From: an uncultured Bacteroidales bacterium
Lineage (GTDB): Bacteria > Bacteroidota > Bacteroidia > Bacteroidales > Paludibacteraceae
Direction of reading: 5' to 3'
DNA: 7,638 nucleotides
Assembly: GCA_946405045.1 (NCBI GenBank)
Contig: CAMJFV010000083.1
Span: 1-7,638 of the forward strand
Part shown: in pieces, positions 1-5,131 of the stretch
How the letters are laid out: each line of letters starts with the position of its first letter
Numbering within the stretch: the first letter of the stretch is position 1
Made by a program: the position numbers and the translations under genes
The notes under the pieces: model-generated
What the model saw: only the letters and a program-made list of their open reading frames with translations
Database searches by the model: none
What the model was told of the DNA's origin: nothing

Positions 1-727
1 TTCCTGGCCTTGTCACATTTCCAGTGATATAGACATTGATACTCTTTACATTGCCAATTGTAACTGAAACCTGAGTATTCCCTGACGATATCGAGCTGTA
101 AATTGAAGATAATTGTTTTTTTATTTTGTTCTGAACTGCCTCTATAGTCAGTCCATTTACCATTACAGGGCCGACATTCGGTATTCTCACACTGCCCTCT
201 GATGATACAGTAAGCTGCATTGTATTTTCCGCATAACCATAGACATCAACAACTAAAATGTCTCCAGGGCCAACCACATAATTTTTGGGTGTCGGCATAT
301 TCTGGCTGGGGGCAAACGTCATTTTTGAGTTTGAAAACAAATCTGAACCGAAAATTCTATTGCTAATGAATTTTGCTTGCTCTGGATTTTCCTTCATCTC
401 CTCAGCTACACTTTCCGCTATTTGGGAACTTGTAATAGCGATATCTCCTTTAGTCTCTTTTTCCGACTTACTATTGTCAGCCAACACTTTGGCCTTTAAT
501 TTCTCCGCCTCTACTTCTTTCATGCCCTTAGATACGGCAAAACTGACGAACTCGTCCATTGATCTTCCCGTTTCATAATAGGCTTTTTTTATTTCTTTTA
601 TTTGTGTTGTCGACAATGACTCTGCCGATACATTTTCCAAACTATTGATGTTGATCGCTGACAATGATGATGACATCATCATCATCATAACAAGTATTTT
701 CGTTTTGAAAGATTTCAATATTTTCAT
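1..727 (-). CDS. Polysaccharide biosynthesis/export protein, SLBB family (Wza-like), C-terminus cut by window edge
   Basis: Outer-membrane channel component expected to pass capsule or exopolysaccharide across the outer membrane, partnered in the family by an inner-membrane Wzc-like co-polymerase. The 242 visible residues begin with a signal peptide: a basic start, a hydrophobic stretch containing five consecutive Met, and likely cleavage after Ala24 (LSA). Residues about 40-125 are charged and helical, as is common before the export domain in Bacteroidota. Then come IFGSDLF (125-131) and the hallmark TPKNYVVGPGDILVVDVYG (146-164), which opens the Poly_export domain (about 146-225). The start of an SLBB domain (VYITGNVTRPG, 232-242) is cut by the edge. 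The visible part contains no cysteine, so there is no lipobox; many Wza homologues are lipoproteins, so this one is probably anchored differently. The ATG at 725-727 is chosen because the signal peptide follows at once and a good promoter lies just upstream. Family assignment is firm; the exported sugar is unknown. Confidence 0.93.
   Translation of the reverse strand, partial: MKILKSFKTKILVMMMMMSSSLSAININSLENVSAESLSTTQIKEIKKAYYETGRSMDEFVSFAVSKGMKEVEAEKLKAKVLADNSKSEKETKGDIAITSSQIAESVAEEMKENPEQAKFISNRIFGSDLFSNSKMTFAPSQNMPTPKNYVVGPGDILVVDVYGYAENTMQLTVSSEGSVRIPNVGPVMVNGLTIEAVQNKIKKQLSSIYSSISSGNTQVSVTIGNVKSINVYITGNVTRPG
664..688. repeat. CAT/ATG trinucleotide repeat with dyad symmetry inside the export protein signal peptide
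   Basis: The plus strand reads ATGATGATG (664-672), one A, then CATCATCAT (674-682), a perfect 9-bp inverted repeat, followed by two further CAT units (683-688). On the coding strand this gives five ATG codons followed by TCA codons, i.e. five Met then three Ser (residues 14-21) in the hydrophobic part of the signal peptide. Gain or loss of units would stay in frame and change only the length of the hydrophobic core. Confidence 0.75.
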
Positions 728-748
728 ATTACAGTAATTCTCTTACTG

Positions 749-780
749 CAAAAGTATGTATTTTTCTTCAAAACTACAAA
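749..780 (-). promoter_or_regulatory. Bacteroidota-type promoter for the export gene
   Basis: Read on the minus strand, TTTG (780-777) is followed after exactly 20 nt by TACTTTTG (756-749). This matches the Bacteroides sigma-ABfr consensus of a -33 TTTG and a -7 TAnnTTTG element. Transcription would begin near 740-743, giving a 5' untranslated region of only about 13-16 nt before the ATG at 727. Confidence 0.72.
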
Positions 781-803
781 AGATTGATTTTCCATTATAA
801 CCC

Positions 804-811
804 TAAATTTG
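804..811 (+). promoter_or_regulatory. Possible -7 element for the DUF445 gene
   Basis: TAAATTTG fits the Bacteroidota TAnnTTTG element. A TTG lies at 784-786, but the 17-nt spacing is shorter than the usual 19-21. A start here would give a leader of about 155 nt before the ATG at 974. In AT-rich DNA this motif arises by chance fairly often. Confidence 0.25.
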
Positions 812-973
812 GAAAATGACCAATGTGTATGTACAATAATATTTTCTGTTTATAACCAATGACATATATCTTGCTCGTCTTTTCCTATAATTCTGTATTC
901 AAAATAAAGATTATGACGATCTTAACTGAAAACTGATCATTAAATTGTACATTCGCAAAAAATTAGACTGGAT

Positions 974-1903
974 ATGGAAATTTTAGATATAGTCAGGTTG
1001 TCCGTTCCTGTGTTTTTGGGAGGTATAATCGGAGCATTCACCAATTACATCGCTATCAAAATGATGTTTCGCCCATACTCAGAAAAACGTGTCTTTGGAT
1101 TTGTAATTCCATTTACGCCTGGAATCATTCCGAAACGTCAAAATGACCTTGCCAAAGCAATTGGTAAAGTGGTAAGTGATAATCTTGTGGATGTTGATGG
1201 AATCTCAAAGATGCTTTTGTCTGACGAAACAATTGGAAAATTGGAAACTAAAATCGACGAAACAATACATTCTCTACAGACAGACGAGTGTTCTCTCCGC
1301 ACTTTCTTCAGCAATTATGCAGGTGAGGAGCGAGTGGAGAATCTCATCAAAAGAGTAAATGGCAATCTCGTGAAAAAGATAGACGGGATTGTGTCTGATG
1401 AGAAAATCGGTCTGACTATCGCTTCCTCTGCAATGTCCGCTTTCGACGATAAAATTGGAGATGGTTTCATGGGATTGCTCGCAAAAAATGCACTGGCTGA
1501 CACAATAAAAGACAAAATCACCCCTAAATTGGCGAATCTGATCAACGATGTAATGCGTGGAGACGGAAGAAAAATGATTCTCTCTATTGTAGACGACGAA
1601 ATCAACCGCTTTGCCAATGGCACCGTCGCATCCTGGACTGCAAACGTGTCTGAGGAAAGGATAAAATCGTTAAAACAAGATGTCGTAAAACTTTATTCTG
1701 AAAAAGTGAAGACGGAATTGCCTCGTCTGCTACGAACTGTTGACATCAGCAAGATTGTAGAGGATAAAATCCAAAGTATGGATATGCCGACGGTGGAACG
1801 ACTTGTGCTTGACGTGGCTAACAATGAATTATACATGCTTGTATGGCTGGGCGGACTGCTTGGAGCCATTATTGGAATGGCAAATATATTTTTTATGATT
1901 TGA
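974..1903 (+). CDS. DUF445 family membrane protein (YheB-like)
   Basis: 309-residue protein of the DUF445 family; the biochemical function of the family is not established. The N-terminus (about residues 7-31) is a hydrophobic segment running into TNYIAIKMMFRPY, then FGFVIPFTPGIIPKRQNDLA (60-79 approximately), the most conserved block of the family. The middle (about 85-285) is charged and largely helical, and the last 25 residues (LVWLGGLLGAIIGMANIFFMI) form a second membrane segment. This predicts two membrane spans with a large soluble helical domain between. B. subtilis YheB is longer (around 370-380 residues), so this is a compact version, but both conserved ends are intact and it does not look truncated. 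The ATG at 974 is the first that includes the whole N-terminal span; no strong ribosome binding site precedes it. It converges on malQ with a shared terminator, so it appears to be transcribed alone from its own start. Confidence 0.92.
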   Translation: MEILDIVRLSVPVFLGGIIGAFTNYIAIKMMFRPYSEKRVFGFVIPFTPGIIPKRQNDLAKAIGKVVSDNLVDVDGISKMLLSDETIGKLETKIDETIHSLQTDECSLRTFFSNYAGEERVENLIKRVNGNLVKKIDGIVSDEKIGLTIASSAMSAFDDKIGDGFMGLLAKNALADTIKDKITPKLANLINDVMRGDGRKMILSIVDDEINRFANGTVASWTANVSEERIKSLKQDVVKLYSEKVKTELPRLLRTVDISKIVEDKIQSMDMPTVERLVLDVANNELYMLVWLGGLLGAIIGMANIFFMI

Positions 1904-1916
1904 CGATGCCTGAAAA

Positions 1917-1955
1917 TAAGAAAGGAGACGTGAATCATCGCGTCTCCTTCAATTT
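1917..1955. terminator. Bidirectional intrinsic terminator between the DUF445 gene and malQ
   Basis: Perfect 9-bp stem AAGGAGACG (1922-1930) and CGTCTCCTT (1941-1949) with a 10-nt loop. On the plus strand it is followed by CAATTTATCTTT; on the minus strand by TTCTTATTTTC. It lies 18 bp after the DUF445 stop and about 30 bp after the malQ stop, so it can end both transcripts. The T-tracts are interrupted on both sides, so efficiency may be moderate. Confidence 0.82.
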
Positions 1956-1978
1956 ATCTTTAATCAAACATCTATTCC

Positions 1979-4633
1979 TTATCTTCCGTATTTCTTATTC
2001 ATCTTGGCTATTTTATCGCAAAGGAATTTATCTTTACATAGTTCCTCCACTGTCTTGTGCATACGGTAACACCAATAATTGTCCGGATTTCCAGGATCAT
2101 TGATTCTTTCCTTGAAAGTCTTCTCCCAACGGACATTGCCATCCAGAGCCATCCAATCCTGAAGAGGTAGGATCACCCACATCGCCGGAGATTCAAGATG
2201 CGAAGCGATGATCTTCTCACACACCCATGGCTCGCAAAACAATGGAGCATCTCCATATTCATGCAGATAATTATTGAAATACCTCTGTGTTTTTTCTTTG
2301 TCTTCCTCCCACCATGCTCGCATTGTGCTCATGTCATGAGTAGACGTAGTACAAACGCTTCGATAAGGAGTTTTCTCCAAATGACCGAATTCCACATTGA
2401 ATTCCTTCGGCATACGTTGGATCTCTAACGAAAGAATACCCAATTTGTCCATAACTTCTGGCACACAAGCCGGCACCATACCAAGATCTTCTCCACAACA
2501 CATCATCGTTGTACTGTGGACCAACGTCGGCAGTTTTTCCATCGCCTGCTCAGCCCAGAATGAGTTGTGACGCTCAAAATAGAAATAGTTGTACAATCGG
2601 TTTATCTTGTCTCGCATATGAGGGTCCAACATTGCGTATGCTTCGCTGTTCTGCACGGTGATACGTGGATGATATTTCGTAGGATCTTGATAATCACGCA
2701 CAAACAGCACTTGGCATAGTAGGCTCATCAATCCATCACGTATCTTTTTCTCAGCATTCGTTCCATATGGGAGTAAGGCCTTAATCTTACGCTGAGTATC
2801 AACTTCCTTACGCAACTTGTATTTGCCGTCAACAGATACCATATATTTTTGTTTAACGAGCAGTTCGTCTCCACCAAACAATCGGCGTAGGATTTCATCG
2901 TCTGTGTTTGGTTCACAGTACTTTTCTTCATCAAAATCTATTCCAAACGACTCTATCTCTTCTTTTGTCATTGGCAACGCAGGAGCGAACTGACCTAACA
3001 GACCCCAAACACAATCCTTCGGTATACGGAATATGCGGAAGAATCCGAGAATATGGTCGATTCTGTATGCGTCGAAATAATCCGACATTTTGCTGAATCG
3101 TGTTCTCCACCATGAATAATCATCTTTCTGCATCTCCTTCCAATTGTAGATTGGGAATCCCCAGTTCTGACCATAGATAGAGAAATCGTCAGGCGGAGCC
3201 CCCGCACTTCCGTTGCAGTCGAACAACTTTGGATATTGCCACACGTCTACACTGTTCAAATCCATTCCGATCGGGATATCCCCCTTCAAAGCTATTCCTA
3301 TGCGGTGACAATATGCCACAGCCTTTTTCAACTGACGGTCCAAATGGAATTGCAGATAATAATAGAATGTTATTTTGGGATATGCCACACTTTGAGAGTC
3401 GCAAAGTGCAGACATTTTTCCGTCTGTATAGTTGGAGTAATCACCCCATTGAGCCGTCTCACACGTTCCAAATTTGTCTCGCAAGTATGAGAATGCCGCA
3501 TACGGGCGAAGCCAATGCATGTTGGCATCATAGAAAGCCTTGAACTCTTTGCTTTTAAGCACGTCTTCTTTGTCTCGTTCAAACATTGTCTGAAGAATGC
3601 TCATCTTCCACTCCATCACCTTTTCATAGTCGACTGTTTCGAGGGAATTGAGTTCATTGCGCATCTTGTCGTAGTCATACTTGTTTGGCACTTCCCCACA
3701 CTCTTCTATTGAGATATACATCGGATGAAGGGCGAAGGTAGAAATAGCGCTGTATGGATATGAATCTTTCCAAGTATGCAGGCTTGTGGTGTCGTTTATA
3801 GGAAGAGTCTGTATGATACGCAATCCCATAGCTTTGGCGAGATCAGCAAACGGTTTCAAATCAGCGAACTCACCGCATCCGAAACTCTTTTTAGTGCGCA
3901 AAGAGAACACTGGGATCGCGACACCCGCGCCTTTGAAGTCAGGCAAATGGAAATTAGGGACCCCATCGTTTACAATCACAAGAGAATAACTTCCCTTAGG
4001 CAGTTTAAATCTACGGTTTTCACCATCTTCCCAAGCGAGTATGGCTTTTGTCTTTTTATCTCTGATGACGTATTTGTATTCTGCTGTTTTCTTTAATTTG
4101 CTTCCCTCAGCCACGCACCACATATATGGAGCACCAGCACAAGAAAGTTCCATTGCTTCGTCTTCCTTCCATTTTCCCCATTGGCTTTGGTCGCCAATCA
4201 AACATAGTTCATGTTCGGTGAGTAGGTTGGGCATTGTGACAGAAAAGATAGCAGGCAGGCTTTTCTTTGACATTTCAAAATTTGAGGCATGATGACAGAC
4301 AGCCTCCGTAAACACTTTGGTGTTCATAATGTTTTTAGGAGAATCTGTCACACCATATTTGTCAACCACAGCGATTTTAATATTCTGTTTTGTGACGAGT
4401 TCTATTTTTCTCGACATCCAAGGTTCCTGACGGGTCACCTCCCCAATTTTATAAAAATATGAATATCGTATATTGCTACGGTTGACATTAACAGTCAGAA
4501 CCCAACCTTCTGAAGTCTCCATCATTGGAAGAGCATTCTCCTCCGTAAAGCCAAGTTCGTTGCAAGCTCCTACAATATATATCTGGTCGGCGATAATGCC
4601 GTCTGCTTTCAATATGAATGTTATTTGCGACAT
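1979..4633 (-). CDS. malQ: 4-alpha-glucanotransferase, DPE2-type (CBM20-CBM20-GH77)
   Basis: Cytosolic enzyme (no signal peptide) that transfers glucosyl or maltosyl units between alpha-1,4-glucans, in maltose, maltodextrin or glycogen use. The 884 residues hold two N-terminal CBM20 starch-binding domains (about 1-95 and 126-223) and a GH77 catalytic domain (about 235-875). GH77 landmarks are GDIPIGMDLNSVDVW (451-465), GAPPDDFS (478-485), GQNWGFPIYNW (488-498), nucleophile Asp526 in RIDHILGFFR, acid/base Glu715 in GEDLG, and stabiliser Asp767 in STHD. Nucleophile and acid/base are 189 residues apart, against 47 in Thermus aquaticus amylomaltase (D293/E340). This reveals an insertion of about 140 residues, which together with the paired CBM20 domains is the mark of plant cytosolic DPE2 and related bacterial enzymes. 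The first CBM20 is less canonical than the second, which keeps QWGKW, EYKY and AWEDGENR. The start is set at 4633: a strong AAAGGAGAG sits just upstream, whereas an in-frame ATG 14 codons earlier lies across the leader and has no such site. The gene appears monocistronic, with no other glycan genes beside it. Confidence 0.95.
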   Translation of the reverse strand: MSQITFILKADGIIADQIYIVGACNELGFTEENALPMMETSEGWVLTVNVNRSNIRYSYFYKIGEVTRQEPWMSRKIELVTKQNIKIAVVDKYGVTDSPKNIMNTKVFTEAVCHHASNFEMSKKSLPAIFSVTMPNLLTEHELCLIGDQSQWGKWKEDEAMELSCAGAPYMWCVAEGSKLKKTAEYKYVIRDKKTKAILAWEDGENRRFKLPKGSYSLVIVNDGVPNFHLPDFKGAGVAIPVFSLRTKKSFGCGEFADLKPFADLAKAMGLRIIQTLPINDTTSLHTWKDSYPYSAISTFALHPMYISIEECGEVPNKYDYDKMRNELNSLETVDYEKVMEWKMSILQTMFERDKEDVLKSKEFKAFYDANMHWLRPYAAFSYLRDKFGTCETAQWGDYSNYTDGKMSALCDSQSVAYPKITFYYYLQFHLDRQLKKAVAYCHRIGIALKGDIPIGMDLNSVDVWQYPKLFDCNGSAGAPPDDFSIYGQNWGFPIYNWKEMQKDDYSWWRTRFSKMSDYFDAYRIDHILGFFRIFRIPKDCVWGLLGQFAPALPMTKEEIESFGIDFDEEKYCEPNTDDEILRRLFGGDELLVKQKYMVSVDGKYKLRKEVDTQRKIKALLPYGTNAEKKIRDGLMSLLCQVLFVRDYQDPTKYHPRITVQNSEAYAMLDPHMRDKINRLYNYFYFERHNSFWAEQAMEKLPTLVHSTTMMCCGEDLGMVPACVPEVMDKLGILSLEIQRMPKEFNVEFGHLEKTPYRSVCTTSTHDMSTMRAWWEEDKEKTQRYFNNYLHEYGDAPLFCEPWVCEKIIASHLESPAMWVILPLQDWMALDGNVRWEKTFKERINDPGNPDNYWCYRMHKTVEELCKDKFLCDKIAKMNKKYGR

Positions 4634-4638
4634 AATAT

Positions 4639-4647
4639 CTCTCCTTT
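4639..4647 (-). promoter_or_regulatory. Ribosome binding site that fixes the malQ start
   Basis: On the minus strand AAAGGAGAG lies about 5-7 nt before the ATG at 4633-4631. It is the only strong Shine-Dalgarno sequence I see in the window, and it decides for the MSQITF start over the ATG at 4675. Confidence 0.85.
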
Positions 4648-4672
4648 CGCTTTTTGAATATATAGTATATGC

Positions 4673-4680
4673 CAAAGTTA
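4673..4680 (-). promoter_or_regulatory. Probable -7 promoter element of malQ
   Basis: On the minus strand TAACTTTG matches TAnnTTTG exactly. It predicts a transcription start near 4665 and a leader of roughly 30 nt carrying the ribosome binding site. No TTTG is found at the expected -33 distance (an AT-rich stretch is there instead), so a regulator may be needed or the match is partial. The element overlaps the upstream in-frame ATG at 4675, which argues further against that start. Confidence 0.5.
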
Positions 4681-4797
4681 AGAATTTTCCAAAAGAATTT
4701 GAATTCTAATGCCGCAAAACTTTCATCTGAGATTTGAAAAAACTTACGTATACAATAAGGTTCAATCATATTTCATGTATATTTTTACGTTTTTATA

Positions 4798-4829
4798 CTT
4801 GCGTATATAAAAAATACTTTGTAAACTTG
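4798..4829 (+). promoter_or_regulatory. Candidate promoter for the secreted LamG protein gene
   Basis: CTTG (4798-4801), 20 nt, then TAAACTTG (4822-4829). Spacing agrees with the Bacteroidota -33/-7 pattern, and each element differs from consensus by one base. If used, transcription would start near 4836 and give a leader of nearly 300 nt before the ATG at 5132, including the hairpin at 4995-5026. No other plus-strand site in the spacer matched better. Confidence 0.35.
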
Positions 4830-4887
4830 CATAAAATTATCAGAAAATTTTGAGTAATCACTCACAACTTTTTACACCTTGTCAAAG

Positions 4888-4992
4888 ATGCGAAAAAAAA
4901 TGCGAAGAGGATTACGCATATATCAAACTGGTAATCATAAACATAAAGGAAAAACTTTACGAAACCTCTCAAAGGGATTTAATATTAATTGA
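4888..4992 (+). CDS. Possible small basic ORF in the leader of the secreted protein gene (speculative)
   Basis: 34 codons from ATG 4888 to TGA 4990-4992. The product would begin MRKKMRRGLRIYQ and contain 13 Lys, Arg or His residues, strongly basic with no hydrophobic segment. No recognisable ribosome binding site precedes it and I do not recognise a family. The stop falls two bases before the hairpin at 4995-5026, a layout like a leader peptide and attenuator, but no U-tract follows the hairpin. It may well be chance in A-rich DNA. Confidence 0.12.
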   Translation: MRKKMRRGLRIYQTGNHKHKGKTLRNLSKGFNIN

Positions 4993-4994
4993 AA

Positions 4995-5026
4995 CTAGTT
5001 CTAAATATTGTTGTATTTAGGGCTGG
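4995..5026 (+). promoter_or_regulatory. 13-bp RNA hairpin in the leader of the secreted protein gene
   Basis: On the plus-strand transcript 4995-5007 pairs with 5014-5026 over 13 consecutive pairs (three G-U) around the loop UUGUUG. The inner seven pairs (CTAAATA with TATTTAG) are perfect at DNA level too. There is no U-tract after it, so it is not a classical terminator. It ends four bases before the ATG at 5030 and about 105 nt before the preferred ATG at 5132. Role unknown: mRNA stability, regulation or an operator are all possible. Confidence 0.45.
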
Positions 5027-5131
5027 ATAATGGGATATAGTGAAAAATGCGGGTCTGTATCCTTATTTGATGAATATTTATCCATTTTTGATTGGGACAT
5101 AACTACATTATTTAATTTATTATCTAAAAAA

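Larger units (their letters stand above)
728..973. other. Divergent intergenic region between the export gene and the DUF445 gene
   Basis: AT-rich spacer of 246 bp with no convincing ORF or RNA gene. It holds the minus-strand promoter at 749-780 and one weaker plus-strand candidate (804-811). The ATG at 974 has no clear Shine-Dalgarno sequence; the bases before it are A-rich, as is usual in Bacteroidota. Confidence 0.8.
4634..5131. other. Long AT-rich divergent intergenic region between malQ and the secreted LamG protein gene
   Basis: 498 bp with no recognised protein or RNA family. The malQ side (4634-4690) carries its ribosome binding site and -7 element. The other side holds a weak plus-strand promoter candidate (4798-4829), a 34-codon basic small ORF (4888-4992), a 13-bp RNA hairpin (4995-5026) and a short in-frame extension upstream of the chosen start of the secreted protein. 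Nothing recognisable was seen between 4690 and 4790. Confidence 0.7.

Noticed and set aside
285..578. Plus-strand open frame of 97 codons opposite the export gene
   Set aside because: It is antisense to well-conserved SLBB export sequence, has no ribosome binding site and resembles no protein I know.
816..865. Similar short words ACCAATG near 818 and 856 as a possible operator pair
   Set aside because: The shared core is only about seven bases in AT-rich DNA and its spacing to any promoter is not informative.
2198..4292. Several open frames of 60-106 codons on both strands inside malQ
   Set aside because: All are out-of-frame shadows of a gene whose conserved motifs are continuous; none shows a start signal or domain.
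4634..4675. A 14-codon N-terminal extension of malQ starting from ATG at 4675
   Set aside because: It would run through the strong ribosome binding site and overlap the -7 promoter element, and its residues do not belong to the CBM20 domain.
4891..4904. Direct repeat ATGCGAAAAAAAATGCGAA as a possible recombination or attachment site
   Set aside because: The repeated unit is only seven bases around an A-run, and there is no integrase, second copy or mobile gene nearby.
4834..5029. A known riboswitch class in the long leader
   Set aside because: Apart from the single hairpin I saw no conserved core motif of cobalamin, TPP, SAM or other common classes; a covariance search (Infernal against Rfam) would be decisive.
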